Shown here: in pieces, positions 7,899 to 16,227 of the stretch
Layout: every line of letters starts with the position of its first letter
Position numbering within the stretch: the first letter of the stretch is position 1
Assembly: GCA_028285585.1 (NCBI GenBank)
Contig: JANQOU010000013.1
Location: forward strand, 1-64,000
Reading direction: 5' to 3'
From: Acidimicrobiia bacterium
GTDB lineage: Bacteria; Actinomycetota; Acidimicrobiia; Spongiisociales; ZC4RG35
Length of the DNA stretch: 64,000 bases
Translations under genes and position numbers: made by a program
The notes under the pieces: generated by a model
What the model saw: only the letters and a program-made list of their open reading frames with translations
What the model was told of the DNA's origin: nothing
The model's database searches: none

Positions 7899-7927
7899 AG
7901 CGCTCTACCAGGCTGAGCTAAGGGCCC
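7854..7927 (-). tRNA. tRNA-Val (GAC)
   Basis: A 74-nt cloverleaf: acceptor stem GGGCCCT/AGGGCCC, D arm GCTC/GAGC, anticodon stem CTTGC/GCAAG with loop TCGACAC (anticodon GAC), T arm GTAGG/CCTGC with T loop TTCAAGT, discriminator A. CCA is not encoded. Its 3' 45 bases are the body of the 47-bp repeat, so this is the intact copy at the island edge. Confidence 0.95.
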
Positions 7928-7940
7928 TCTATTCAGTTGG

Positions 7941-8011
7941 AGGCGACGACCGGAATCGAACCGGTGTAACGGGTTTTGCAGACCCGCGCCTAACCACTCG
8001 GCCACGTCGCC
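7941..8011 (-). tRNA. tRNA-Cys (GCA)
   Basis: A 71-nt cloverleaf with acceptor stem GGCGACG/CGTCGCC, anticodon stem CGGGT/ACCCG around loop CTGCAAA (anticodon GCA), T loop TTCGATT and discriminator T (U), as expected for tRNA-Cys. It lies 13 bases from tRNA-Val and has the same orientation. Confidence 0.95.
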
Positions 8012-8037
8012 AGTGGCGGCCGATCACGACCGTCTGG

Positions 8038-8111
8038 AGCGGAAGACGGGATTCGAACCCGCGACCTCAACCTTGGCAAGGTTGCGCTCTAGCCAACTGA
8101 GCTACTTCCGC
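8038..8111 (-). tRNA. tRNA-Gly (GCC)
   Basis: A 74-nt cloverleaf with acceptor stem GCGGAAG/CTTCCGC, anticodon stem CAACC/GGTTG around loop TTGCCAA (anticodon GCC), T loop TTCGAAT and discriminator T. On the minus strand it is first in the Gly-Cys-Val cluster, probably one transcript. Confidence 0.95.
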
Positions 8112-8158
8112 GAGAAACGAGAAGTGTAGACGGCGGCGACCCGATAGCTAAAGACGTT

Positions 8159-8587
8159 CTACGAGCCGGTCGAGCCGAAACCACCGTCGCCGCGCTCGGT
8201 CTCGTCGAGCGAGTCAACCTCCTGCCACTCGATCGACGGCACCGGGACCACCATCAGCTGGGCGATCCTCTCCCCTCGCTCGAAACGAACCACATCATCA
8301 CCGTGGTTGATCAGCAGCACCGAGATCTCACCGCGGTATCCGGAGTCGATCAACCCGGGCCCGTTGACTACCCCGACACCCGAGCGCCGGGCATGTCCGC
8401 TCCGCGGAAGGACGAAACCAGCGTGTCCATCCGGTATGGCAACGGCCAGCCCGGTGGGCACGGCCTCGCGCTGGCCGGGCTCCAACTCGACGTCGACCCT
8501 GGCGTGAAGATCCACAGCGGCATCGCCGACATGGGCGGTCCTGGGAAGAGGTAGCTGGGAATCGAGACGAACGAAGTTAATCTGCAT
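8159..8587 (-). CDS. dut: Deoxyuridine 5'-triphosphate nucleotidohydrolase (dUTPase)
   Basis: Hydrolyses dUTP to dUMP and diphosphate, keeping uracil out of DNA and supplying dUMP for thymidylate synthesis. The 142-residue product is of trimeric dUTPase length and carries the five motifs: DAAVDL, PRSG, the [13 protein letters not shown] segment with the catalytic Asp, RIAQL, and the C-terminal arm [11 protein letters not shown]. Motif II reads PRSGHA where PRSGLA is usual. The start at ATG 8587 (MQINFVRLD) matches the family; upstream in-frame ATGs would add an unconserved leader. It stands alone on the minus strand, upstream of the tRNA cluster and divergent from the membrane protein gene at 8771. 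Confidence 0.93.
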   Translation of the reverse strand: MQINFVRLDSQLPLPRTAHVGDAAVDLHARVDVELEPGQREAVPTGLAVAIPDGHAGFVLPRSGHARRSGVGVVNGPGLIDSGYRGEISVLLINHGDDVVRFERGERIAQLMVVPVPSIEWQEVDSLDETERGDGGFGSTGS

Positions 8588-8770
8588 GGTGTCGTGGGGC
8601 ATCGGGCGGGATGACGAAGCGACTGTAAGCGGGTCCAGCCCATGAGTGCCAGACATCTGAGACCGAAACGACGAAACACACGCAGACGCCGGTTTCGGCT
8701 CGTCTCCATGGAGTCCCTCGGCTTCATCGACAAGCCCGCTCAGGCGAGCACATGGGCGACATCGTCCACC

Positions 8771-9604
8771 ATGGTCAAGGAGTCACCCAGGGAACCAGCG
8801 CCACCCGAGCAGAGCGACCGCTTCTTCGAAGACTGGTCATCGGCTGAAGTCGGCAAGAAGTTGCACACCCGCAACATTCGCTGGGGAGTCATCCTCATCA
8901 CCATTCTCACGATTTCGTTGCTGGGCTTCGCCGGCTATTGGATCTACCAGCAGCCTGCTCGCAACGCCGCGGCCGCTGCCGAGAACCTCTCCGTTTCGGC
9001 TAATGCTCTCAGACCAGACGTCGCGGCCCTTCTCTCCCTCGACCTCACTACCGACTTCGAAGCCGTGGTTGCCCTGCTGCCCGCCACGGAGCAGAACGCC
9101 AGAGACCTGTTCAACACCTCCGGAACCTTGCCCTCGTCAATGGGCAGTGATCGCTTGCTGGCCGCTGACGCCGCCGGTGAGGTGCTCGAGGCCGCCCGCT
9201 CACTGAACGACGCTTACAGCTATCGAGCGGCTGTCATACCGATCTTGGCTCTTCCCAACCTCGAGACCGACCCGGCGCTCATCGAGCTGGAAGAAGCGGC
9301 ACAAACCTTCAGCACGTGGCAGGCCAAGTTTGTGAACACCTCAGACTCGCTCCCGACCGGCACCATGGGTGCAGTCGGTGAGTCGCTCCTCGAGTTCGCC
9401 CCGACACTTGCCGACACGCAACGCACCTACTTGGACGCTCTGCGCGAGAACGACCCGGCGACAGCCGCTTTGGTGGTATCCGGATTGACCGAAACGCTCG
9501 GCAGCTTCGAGGCTCTGCTCGAATCGACGATGACTCAGGTCGCCGCCGAGGCTCGCGAGCAACTCGAAGCAGCAGACTTCGGGCTCTCCCAGCTACTCCG
9601 CTGA
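8771..9604 (+). CDS. Single-pass membrane protein of unknown function
   Basis: 277 residues from the ATG at 8771. The first 35 residues are charged and proline-rich and probably cytoplasmic. One transmembrane helix follows (about 38-58, [14 protein letters not shown] core). The remaining 220 or so residues are extracytoplasmic, helical, alanine-rich and acidic with no cysteine, and suggest a coiled or four-helix bundle. No family is recognised. The frame is open upstream to an ATG at 8642 with a very basic leader; none of the candidate starts has a convincing ribosome site. The last 12 bases overlap the end of convergent nrdR. Confidence 0.6.
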   Translation: MVKESPREPAPPEQSDRFFEDWSSAEVGKKLHTRNIRWGVILITILTISLLGFAGYWIYQQPARNAAAAAENLSVSANALRPDVAALLSLDLTTDFEAVVALLPATEQNARDLFNTSGTLPSSMGSDRLLAADAAGEVLEAARSLNDAYSYRAAVIPILALPNLETDPALIELEEAAQTFSTWQAKFVNTSDSLPTGTMGAVGESLLEFAPTLADTQRTYLDALRENDPATAALVVSGLTETLGSFEALLESTMTQVAAEAREQLEAADFGLSQLLR

Positions 9605-10042
9605 CTCCAACTCCGCCATCTCACGCTCGAAATCGGCGGCATCCTGGAACTCCTTGTAGACCGACGCGAAGCGCAGGTAGGCGACTTCATCGAGACCTCG
9701 AAGACGGTCCAGTATCTCGCGGCCGATCACCTCGGATGTGACTTGCGGCCCTGACGCCCGCAGCACGCCCTCGACTTCTTCCGCCATCGCCTCGATGCTC
9801 GAGCCGGAGACCGGTCGATCAGCAAGGGCGGCCGAGATCCCGCTTGCCAGCTTCGCCGTGGAGAAGACCTCGAGCCGGCCATTGCGTTTGCGGACCATGA
9901 GCTGCGGTTCGAGACGCTCATACGTGGTGAAACGATGCTCGCACTCGTCACAGATGCGGCGACGACGGATCGATTGGCCGCTGTCGGCCGGACGGCTATC
10001 GATCACGCGCGTGTCTGAGTTCCCACACGACGGGCACAACAT
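9593..10042 (-). CDS. nrdR: Transcriptional repressor NrdR
   Basis: NrdR represses ribonucleotide reductase genes when ATP/dATP levels signal sufficient dNTP. The 149 residues show the N-terminal zinc ribbon (CPSCG near 3-7, CDEC near 31-34, then HRFTTYER), followed by an ATP-cone domain (PQLMVRKRNGRLEVF onward). Length and order are typical. It lies 27 bases downstream of the LysM gene on the same strand and is probably cotranscribed with it from a promoter carrying two SOS boxes, so it may be DNA-damage responsive. The same LysM-nrdR order beside lexA occurs in mycobacteria. Confidence 0.95.
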   Translation of the reverse strand: MLCPSCGNSDTRVIDSRPADSGQSIRRRRICDECEHRFTTYERLEPQLMVRKRNGRLEVFSTAKLASGISAALADRPVSGSSIEAMAEEVEGVLRASGPQVTSEVIGREILDRLRGLDEVAYLRFASVYKEFQDAADFEREMAELESAE

Positions 10043-10069
10043 CGGCCCAGGGTAAACAGACCTGGGTGG

Positions 10070-10351
10070 TCAGCCGCCAGGGATCAGGAGAATCTGCCCG
10101 ACCTGGAGCGAGCTGGAAGTGAGGCCACTTGCCTCTCGAATCGCCGCGATGGCAACCCTGACGTCCTCACCCTCTGGAGTGATCTCAGATGCAATGGCCC
10201 ACAGAGTGTCGCCCGAGGCAACCACATATTCCGCGGCAGGCGGCGCAGGTGACTCTGCATCGGCGGGCCCGCCGATCAGAAGGAACGCCATGAAGATGAC
10301 GGCAAGGATGACGGACAGCCGGACGGAAAGCTGACCTGGTGTCATCTGCAT
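10070..10351 (-). CDS. SOS-regulated LysM protein (YneA/ChiZ/DivS position)
   Basis: A 93-residue protein with an N-terminal membrane segment (about 9-28, core LSVILAVIFMAFLLIG), a short AESPAPP linker and one LysM domain (YVVASGDTLWAIA to QILLIPGG) that binds peptidoglycan. The ATG at 10351 follows an AGGAGG site at ideal spacing; an ATG upstream would cut into the operator region. Small LysM proteins divergent from lexA (YneA in Bacillus, DivS in Corynebacterium, Rv2719c in Mycobacterium) halt or modulate cell division during DNA damage. The same position and two SOS boxes upstream make that role likely here, but it is inferred, not shown. Confidence 0.85.
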   Translation of the reverse strand: MQMTPGQLSVRLSVILAVIFMAFLLIGGPADAESPAPPAAEYVVASGDTLWAIASEITPEGEDVRVAIAAIREASGLTSSSLQVGQILLIPGG

Positions 10352-10401
10352 TGTTTCCTCCTGATCGGACCCGCTGTTTTGCTGAATGACATTCGGCAAG
10401 C

Positions 10402-10415
10402 CGAACGTGCGTTCG
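10402..10415. promoter_or_regulatory. SOS box 1 (LexA operator)
   Basis: CGAACGTGCGTTCG fits the Gram-positive/actinobacterial SOS box CGAAC-N4-GTTCG perfectly. It is 51 bases upstream of the LysM gene start, in the region shared with lexA. Confidence 0.85.
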
Positions 10416-10424
10416 ATACTCTAT

Positions 10425-10438
10425 CGAACAGATGTTCG
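10425..10438. promoter_or_regulatory. SOS box 2 (LexA operator)
   Basis: CGAACAGATGTTCG is a perfect match to CGAAC-N4-GTTCG. Its centre is 23 bases from that of SOS box 1, about two helical turns, so two LexA dimers could sit on the same side of the DNA. Confidence 0.85.
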
Positions 10439-10490
10439 CTGTCAAGTCGGTTCTCGTGCCCGTTGCTTTGAATCTCAAAGATGCCAGCAC

Positions 10491-10504
10491 CGAACAGGTG
10501 TTTG
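10491..10504. promoter_or_regulatory. Degenerate SOS box
   Basis: CGAACAGGTGTTTG has one mismatch in the right half-site (GTTTG for GTTCG). It is a possible weak LexA site 40 bases upstream of the lexA start. Confidence 0.45.
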
Positions 10505-10517
10505 GGTTAGCCTGATG

Positions 10518-10531
10518 CGAACACCAGTTCG
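10518..10531. promoter_or_regulatory. SOS box in front of lexA
   Basis: CGAACACCAGTTCG is a perfect match ending 12 bases before the lexA GTG and abutting the GAGGAGGAG ribosome site, as expected for autorepression. Confidence 0.85.
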
Positions 10532-10543
10532 AGGAGGAGTCAG

Positions 10544-11161
10544 GTGCTCACCGAACGACAGCAGCAAGTGCTGGACTTCATAAGAAAAACAGTCACCGAG
10601 CGGGGCTACCCGCCGTCGGTCCGCGAGATCGGAGATGCGGTTGGGCTCAGCTCACCATCGACGGTTCACTCGCATTTGAACTCATTGGTCGAGGCCGGCG
10701 CCCTGCGCAAGGACCCGTCGAAGCCGCGGGCAATCGTCGTGGTCGACGACGAGGGCCTCGTCGCGCAGTCGGACGGCCGCACCCGCGACATCCCGGTCTT
10801 GGGTCGGATCGCCGCCGGAACCCCGATCCTCGCCGCGGAGCACGTCGACGAAGTGATGGCTCTGCCCACCCAACTCGTCGGCGACGGGCCGGTCTTCCTG
10901 CTCGAGGTCAAAGGCGACTCGATGATCGACGCCGGCATTCACGAAGGTGACCTGGTCGCAGTGCACAGCCAGCCCGACGCCAGAGACGGTGAGATCGTCG
11001 CCGCGCTGGTCGATGGTGAGGAGGCCACAGTGAAACGTCTCCGGCGAGAGAGTGGGAAGGTGATCCTCGAGTCGGAGAACCCTGCCTACGAGCCGATGGT
11101 CTTCACCGAAGGGGTGGAGTTGATCGGCAAGGTGGTCAGCGTCCTGCGACGCTACCCGTGA
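10544..11161 (+). CDS. lexA: SOS repressor LexA
   Basis: LexA represses DNA-damage genes until RecA filaments stimulate its self-cleavage. The 205 residues contain an N-terminal winged helix-turn-helix (about 1-65, with PPSVREIGDAVGLSSPSTVHSH), a linker, and an S24 peptidase domain. Cleavage would be at Ala-Gly in RIAAGTP (about 89-90). The catalytic serine is in GDSM and the lysine in ATVKRL. The start is a GTG at 10544, preceded by a strong GAGGAGGAG site. An SOS box directly upstream indicates autoregulation. The last 26 bases overlap the end of convergent dapF. Confidence 0.97.
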   Translation: MLTERQQQVLDFIRKTVTERGYPPSVREIGDAVGLSSPSTVHSHLNSLVEAGALRKDPSKPRAIVVVDDEGLVAQSDGRTRDIPVLGRIAAGTPILAAEHVDEVMALPTQLVGDGPVFLLEVKGDSMIDAGIHEGDLVAVHSQPDARDGEIVAALVDGEEATVKRLRRESGKVILESENPAYEPMVFTEGVELIGKVVSVLRRYP

Positions 11162-11891
11162 ACACGTAGTCGGCGGGGCCGCGCAACCAGGCGGTCCCGT
11201 CGCGAAAGTCGACGGAGCCGACCCCTCCGGGAACCTTCACCTCGACAGGAGACGACACCCCATTGGCCTCAGTCGCCACCAGCGCGGCTGCTGCCATCCC
11301 GGTTCCACAAGCCATCGTCTCCCCCACTCCGCGCTCCCACACCCTCATCTCGACTCCGGTTTCGGTGAGAGTGATGAACTCGACGTTCACGCCGGCCTCG
11401 AACTCCGGACTCGACTGCATACTGCTGCCAACACCTTCGACGTCGACATCAGACGGGTCGACCACGACCAGCACGGCGTGGGGGTTGCCCACATCCACCA
11501 ACTGGTAGACCGTGCCGTCGATCGTCGCCTCGCCAGTGAGCTCTGCCTCACCCAGCTGGACTTCGACCCCTTCATCGAAGACACGGACCAGCCTCTCTCC
11601 CACTGGCGTCGCCATGGGAAAGTTGCGATCCGCCGACCAGCCCTTGTCGTAGGCGTAGCGGGCGACACACCGAAGGCCGTTTCCGCACATCTCAGCGGCC
11701 GAGCCATCTGCGTTCCAATACTCCATGCGGATCGGGTCAAGTTGACTGACGACCAGCACACCGTCGGCTCCGATCCCGAATCGACGGTCACACAACTCTT
11801 GGATCTCTTGGGTGCTGAGTGCCAACGGGCCTTCGAGTACGACGAAGTCGTTGCCGAGGCCCTGCATCTTGGTGAACTTCAGGCTTCTCAT
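11136..11891 (-). CDS. dapF: Diaminopimelate epimerase
   Basis: Converts LL- to meso-diaminopimelate for lysine and peptidoglycan synthesis. The 251-residue product has the two catalytic cysteines in their usual contexts, MCGNGLRC (first half) and MACGTGMAAA (second half), in the two pseudo-symmetric domains, and opens with FTKMQGLGNDF. The ATG at 11891 was chosen because the conserved N-terminus begins there; the longer open frame would run into the divergent PspC gene. It follows miaB and miaA in the same direction, but the plus-strand PspC gene separates it from miaA. dapA is also in this window, at 45 kb. Confidence 0.95.
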   Translation of the reverse strand: MRSLKFTKMQGLGNDFVVLEGPLALSTQEIQELCDRRFGIGADGVLVVSQLDPIRMEYWNADGSAAEMCGNGLRCVARYAYDKGWSADRNFPMATPVGERLVRVFDEGVEVQLGEAELTGEATIDGTVYQLVDVGNPHAVLVVVDPSDVDVEGVGSSMQSSPEFEAGVNVEFITLTETGVEMRVWERGVGETMACGTGMAAAALVATEANGVSSPVEVKVPGGVGSVDFRDGTAWLRGPADYVFTGSVAGR

Positions 11892-11911
11892 GCCACGACA
11901 CCTGCCGCCTG

Positions 11912-11917
11912 TATCCT
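11912..11917 (+). promoter_or_regulatory. Leaderless-type -10 element for PspC gene
   Basis: TATCCT ends seven bases before the ATG at 11925, with no ribosome site between. Confidence 0.45.
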
Positions 11918-11924
11918 CCTCATC

Positions 11925-12152
11925 ATGAGTAACGGTAGGCAGTTGCGCCGCAGCAAAGACGACAAGATGATCGCCGGGGTCGCTGCCGGTGTTGCCCACT
12001 TCTTCGGTTTGAACGTGAGCCTGATTCGGGTCATCTGGGTCATCACAGCTGTCTTTGGCGGCATGACTCTTCTCATCTACGTCATCCTGTGGCTCGTCAT
12101 CCCAGAGGAGTCCTTGGGACAGGCCGACGGGTCTCCTGCCGAAGAGGAATAA
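11925..12152 (+). CDS. PspC-domain membrane protein
   Basis: A 75-residue protein that is essentially one PspC domain: a basic start (RQLRRSKDDK), a GVAAGVAHFFGLNVSLIRVIW segment read as one amphipathic helix, then a transmembrane helix (VITAVFGGMTLLIYVILWLV) ending at IPEES. PspC proteins take part in envelope-stress responses in many bacteria; the role of stand-alone copies in actinobacteria is not fixed. It sits between divergent dapF and convergent miaA, ending one base before the miaA stop. A leaderless start is likely. Confidence 0.88.
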   Translation: MSNGRQLRRSKDDKMIAGVAAGVAHFFGLNVSLIRVIWVITAVFGGMTLLIYVILWLVIPEESLGQADGSPAEEE

Positions 12153-13046
12153 TCACCCCAGCGCGTCCAACACCCGTTCGACGCGCTCGTGCGAGTTCTC
12201 GACCCATGGCACCCACCTGACACGTGGGTCGCGCTGAAACCAGGTCCTCTGCTTCTTTGCGAGCTTCTTGGTGTTGGCCGCAACCGCAACGAAGGCCTCC
12301 GCTTCAGTGACGTCACCGTCGAGAAACTCCATGATCTCACGGTAGCCAACCGCAAGCGCCGCCGTCCTGCCGAGCCGCGGCATGAGGCGTCGCACTTCCT
12401 CGACAAGGCCACCGTTCTTCATGTCGGCCAGACGTGAGTCGACGCGTTGCTCCAACAGCTCACCAGGGTCAACGCCGACTGCTGAGAACTCGATCTCGGG
12501 TTTGTACCGTCGGAGGTCCTCGGCTTCGGCTGAGCTGGCACGCTGACTCGGCGTTTCACCGGTGAGCCGGAACACCTCAACCGCTCGGACCACCCGACGC
12601 TTGTTGGACAGGTCGACGTGTCTGGCGGCGTTTTCATCGATGCCAGTCAACTCCTCGACCAACCCCGCTATCTCGCTTTCTTCGAGGTCTCTTCTGAGAT
12701 CTGGATCGGTTGGGGCGAAGCTCATCGGGTCGACCAGAGCACGGAAATGGAGCCCCGAGCCACCACTGATGATCAACGGCTTAGACGAGCCTTCCATCAC
12801 CGCCCTCCCCCTTCGCCGGAACTCCGCCACCGAGAACTCGTCTTCAGGCTCGGCGATGTCGATCATGTGATGAGTGACGCCGCTGCGCTCCAGCAATGTC
12901 GGCTTGGCAGTGCCGACGTCCATGCCGCGGTAGACCTGCATCGAGTCGACTGAGATGATCTCGGCGTCGATGCGAGTCGCAACCTCGATGGCAATGTCGG
13001 TCTTGCCCGAGGCAGTTGGACCGACGATCGCCAGGATTCGGCTCAG
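12153..13046 (-). CDS. miaA: tRNA dimethylallyltransferase
   Basis: Adds a dimethylallyl group to N6 of A37 in tRNAs that read codons starting with U; MiaB then methylthiolates it. The P-loop GPTASGKT lies at the N-terminus, with the SVDSMQVYRGMDVGTAKP substrate-binding segment behind it and the family's LTGIDENAARHVDLSNKRRVVRA region further on. There is no ATG or GTG in frame at the conserved N-terminus; the first plausible codon is CTG at 13046, overlapping the miaB stop as CTGA. That gives 297 residues, normal for the family. The next ATG (12941) would delete the P-loop and cannot be right. Confidence 0.9.
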   Translation of the reverse strand: MSRILAIVGPTASGKTDIAIEVATRIDAEIISVDSMQVYRGMDVGTAKPTLLERSGVTHHMIDIAEPEDEFSVAEFRRRGRAVMEGSSKPLIISGGSGLHFRALVDPMSFAPTDPDLRRDLEESEIAGLVEELTGIDENAARHVDLSNKRRVVRAVEVFRLTGETPSQRASSAEAEDLRRYKPEIEFSAVGVDPGELLEQRVDSRLADMKNGGLVEEVRRLMPRLGRTAALAVGYREIMEFLDGDVTEAEAFVAVAANTKKLAKKQRTWFQRDPRVRWVPWVENSHERVERVLDALG

Positions 13047-14428
13047 ACTGGCTCCCCCACCAGGTGGTGTTGCGCGGCTGAGACGATCTCTACCTCCAGG
13101 AACGTCCCCGACGGGTAGTCACCTTCGACATGAACCACCTTGCCTGTGCGGGAGCGAGTGGTCGCGACCTCCGGACGCTTCCGAGAAGGGCCCTCCGAGA
13201 GAACTTTCATTCGCGAGCCGACAGTGGCCGCATTCAACTCACCTGAGATCCTGTTCTGAGTCTCGACGAGACGGCTGAATCTCTCCTGGATGACCTCGTC
13301 GGGAACGAAGCTGTCGGTCATCGAGGCAGCTCGAGTGCCTGGCCGCGGTGAGAAGATGAACATGAACGCCTGATCGAACCGGGCCTCCTCGACTACTTCC
13401 ATCGTGAGATCGAAGTCTTCGTCGGTCTCTCCTGGGAACCCGACGATTATGTCGGTCGACACGGCAAGGCCAGGAATGGTGTCCCTGGCCATCGCCAGGC
13501 GCTCTATGTACTTGCGACGGTTGTAGCCGCGGTGCATCGCCGCCAGCACCCGATCGGAGCCCGACTGGAGCGGGAAGTGGAGCTGCTCGCACACGGCCGT
13601 TGTCTCTGCCATGGCAAGCGCCACGTCCTCGCGGAAGTCGTTGGGATGGGGGCTGGTGAAGCGGACCCGCTCGATGCCTTCTATCTCTCCCACTCGCCGC
13701 AGCAGATCACCAAAGATTGGGCGTCGTTTCCCGTCGATCGCCAGGTCACGCCCGTAAGTGTCGACGTTCTGTCCCAGCAGGGTGACCTCGACCACACCGT
13801 CTCGCTGGAGCCGTTCGACCTCGCGAACGATGTCGCCGGGTCGTCGTGAGACCTCGACCCCACGCACCGAAGGCACGATGCAGAAAGTGCAGGTGTTGTT
13901 GCAGCCGACCTGGATCGTGACCCAGGCGGAGTGAGCAAGCTCACGTTTCGCCGGCAGTGAGCTGGGCATTGCCTGGAGCTCGTCCACAACCTCCGTGATC
14001 GGGCCCCAGTGCTCGGCGTGGTCGAGGAGATCGAGGACGCGATCGAGATTGTGAGTGCCCATGACCACGTCAACCCAGGGTGCCTTCTCACGCACCAGCT
14101 CTCGATCCTTCTGAGCGGCACAACCGCCGACCACAAGCATCATGTCTGGGTTCAGGTCCTTGACCGCCTTCAGCTGCCCGAGGTTCCCGTACATACGGTT
14201 GTCGGCGTTCTCCCGGATGGTGCAGGTGTTGACGTAGACCACATCGGCGGCCTCGAAGCTGTTTGCAGGAGACATGCCGTCGAGCTCGAAGAGCCCGGCG
14301 ATTCGCTCCGAGTCGTGCTCGTTCATCTGACAGCCAAACGTGCGGATGAAGTAGCGCTGACCCGACCGTGTCGGCTGACGCCGCGGCCGCTCGCGTGTCG
14401 ACGGTTCCGGCAATAGGACTTGGGGCAT
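13043..14428 (-). CDS. miaB: tRNA-2-methylthio-N6-dimethylallyladenosine synthase
   Basis: A radical-SAM methylthiotransferase that adds the 2-methylthio group to i6A37 made by MiaA. The 461 residues show the N-terminal UPF0004 domain with its three cluster cysteines (FGCQMNEHDSE, NTCTIRENA, GGCAAQK), the radical-SAM motif CNNTCTFC, and a C-terminal TRAM domain. The order matches characterised MiaB enzymes, and the adjoining miaA confirms the pathway. It precedes miaA with a 4-base overlap and follows rny by 16 bases. Confidence 0.96.
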   Translation of the reverse strand: MPQVLLPEPSTRERPRRQPTRSGQRYFIRTFGCQMNEHDSERIAGLFELDGMSPANSFEAADVVYVNTCTIRENADNRMYGNLGQLKAVKDLNPDMMLVVGGCAAQKDRELVREKAPWVDVVMGTHNLDRVLDLLDHAEHWGPITEVVDELQAMPSSLPAKRELAHSAWVTIQVGCNNTCTFCIVPSVRGVEVSRRPGDIVREVERLQRDGVVEVTLLGQNVDTYGRDLAIDGKRRPIFGDLLRRVGEIEGIERVRFTSPHPNDFREDVALAMAETTAVCEQLHFPLQSGSDRVLAAMHRGYNRRKYIERLAMARDTIPGLAVSTDIIVGFPGETDEDFDLTMEVVEEARFDQAFMFIFSPRPGTRAASMTDSFVPDEVIQERFSRLVETQNRISGELNAATVGSRMKVLSEGPSRKRPEVATTRSRTGKVVHVEGDYPSGTFLEVEIVSAAQHHLVGEPV

Positions 14429-14444
14429 TGGCTTGGGTTTGACC

Positions 14445-15986
14445 TCAGCGTGCGTAGTCGGTTGCCCTGAACTCCCTGATCACTGTGACCTGGATCTGTC
14501 CTGGGTACTGAAGGTCTTCCTCGAGTTTACGGGAGATGGCCCGCGAAAGCTCACGAGCGTGAAGATCGGAGACGGCTCCCGGGTCAACCATCACTCTGAC
14601 CTCGCGGCCGGCCTGGAGGGCAAACACGTCCTCGACGCCAGAGAACTCCATCGCGATGCTCTCGAGGCGCTCGAGTCGTTTCACATAGCCTTCCAGTGTC
14701 TCGCGACGAGCGCCAGGCCGCGCCGCCGAGACGGCATCCGCAGCTTGCACGATGACGGCGAGAACCGTTCGCGGCTCGACTTCGTTGTGATGGGCCTCGA
14801 TGCCATGAACCACAGCCGGGTCTTCGTCGAAGCGCCGGGCGATCTCCGCGCCGATCAAAGCGTGGGAGCCCTCCACCTCGTGAGTGACCGCTTTGCCGAT
14901 GTCGTGGAGCAGTGCGGCCCGCTTGACCGGAGCCGGGTCGATGCCCAACTCCGAGGCAAGCATGGATGCGATGTGTGCGGTCTCGACCAAGTGATTGAGC
15001 ACGTTCTGGCCATAGGACGTCCGGTACTTGAGCCGTCCCATCAGCGTGATCAACTCCGGGTTCACCCTCGAAATCCCCACTTCGACCAACGCCCACTCAC
15101 CGGCGTCCCTGATCGACTGCTCGACTTCGGCCTTTGCCTTCTCGTGGGACTCTTCGATCGAGGCGGGGTGGATACGACCGTCGGTGACCAGCTTCTCGAC
15201 TGTGATCCTGGCGATCTCGCGGCGGACCGGGTCGAAAGAGCTGATAGAGACAGCCTCTGGTGTGTCGTCAACGATCAGGTTGGTTCCGGTGACCGACTCC
15301 AGGTGGCGGATGTTGCGACCCTCCCGGCCGATGATCCGGCCCTTCATCTCATCCGACGGCAGCTGGATCACAGACACCGTCGACTCCGTCACCACCTCGG
15401 CGGAGAGGCGTTGGATGGCGGTAGCAAGAATCCTCCTCGCTCGCCGGTCGGCCTCCTCGCGCGCCTTTATCTCCAGGTCGCGAACGACGATCATCGCCTC
15501 TCGCCTTGCCTCGTCCTCAACCTGAGCCAGCATCTCGTCTTTGGCGGCTGCAACGTCGATGCCCGAGATCTGCTCGAGGCGATAACGCGCTTCTTCTTTG
15601 AGATGCTCGAGATCTCCGCGGGAAGTGGTCAGTTCGTCCTCACGGTCGATGAGTATCTGCTCGCGCTGAGCAAGGTTGGACGCACGTTGCTCCAGGGTCT
15701 CTTCACGCTGGGTGAGCCGGGACTCCAAGTTGGAGAGCTCGAGTTTCCGATGGGCGAGGGCTTCCTCCTCCCGCTCCCGATAGGTGTCGGCCTTGGCCCG
15801 GCCTTCCTCCTCGGCAGTGTTGAGGATGCGCTGAGCATCGACTCTCGCACTCGCCACCATGTCTTCCGCCGATATCCCGTCGCGCTCGCGGCGACGCGCT
15901 ATGGCGAGTCGGGCAATCAAGTACCCGAACCCAAGACCGATGGCGACCCCCAGGACAGAGAGTCCAATCGCCACGGCATTGCTCAT
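14445..15986 (-). CDS. rny: Ribonuclease Y
   Basis: A membrane-anchored endoribonuclease that initiates mRNA decay. Its 513 residues contain an N-terminal transmembrane helix (about 4-24), a long coiled coil rich in Glu, Arg and Ala (about 30-190), a KH RNA-binding domain with GRIIGREGRNIRH, and an HD phosphodiesterase domain with the metal pair HDIGKA, ending with a domain closing on REFRATDYAR. Size and domain order are canonical. In actinobacteria rny commonly lies between recA/recX and miaB; recX is not seen here. Confidence 0.96.
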   Translation of the reverse strand: MSNAVAIGLSVLGVAIGLGFGYLIARLAIARRRERDGISAEDMVASARVDAQRILNTAEEEGRAKADTYREREEEALAHRKLELSNLESRLTQREETLEQRASNLAQREQILIDREDELTTSRGDLEHLKEEARYRLEQISGIDVAAAKDEMLAQVEDEARREAMIVVRDLEIKAREEADRRARRILATAIQRLSAEVVTESTVSVIQLPSDEMKGRIIGREGRNIRHLESVTGTNLIVDDTPEAVSISSFDPVRREIARITVEKLVTDGRIHPASIEESHEKAKAEVEQSIRDAGEWALVEVGISRVNPELITLMGRLKYRTSYGQNVLNHLVETAHIASMLASELGIDPAPVKRAALLHDIGKAVTHEVEGSHALIGAEIARRFDEDPAVVHGIEAHHNEVEPRTVLAVIVQAADAVSAARPGARRETLEGYVKRLERLESIAMEFSGVEDVFALQAGREVRVMVDPGAVSDLHARELSRAISRKLEEDLQYPGQIQVTVIREFRATDYAR

Positions 15987-16023
15987 CGCGGCCCCTTCCT
16001 CCGGGACCCTCTAGACAACTGTG

Positions 16024-16043
16024 GCCGGGCCATGAGGCCCGGC
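16024..16043. terminator. GC-rich hairpin between recA and rny
   Basis: GCCGGGCC and GGCCCGGC form a perfect 8-bp stem with loop ATGA. There is no U tract on either strand, so it may be a pause, processing or factor-assisted termination site, not a classical intrinsic terminator. It sits 38 bases upstream of the rny start. The 16044-16227 stretch between it and the recA stop shows no gene. Confidence 0.45.
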
Positions 16044-16227
16044 ACACGAAAACAAGCAGCTAACTGAATGGGGTTGGTTCACCCGTCTTCTCGTTCGCTC
16101 CTCCTGTAAATGTCTGTTGGGTTCCGGTGTTTGCTGTTCAAAAGGCTATTTCGTGTGTGATCAGACACCATAGCCGAGGACAGCTGATCCCAAGCCAAGA
16201 CTTCGTGAAGCCTGACGGCCTGCCGGT

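Noticed and set aside
14433-16067. A 544-codon open frame on the plus strand opposite rny
   Set aside because: The minus-strand frame encodes a full RNase Y with KH and HD motifs. The plus frame is an antisense shadow of high-GC coding DNA and has no family features.
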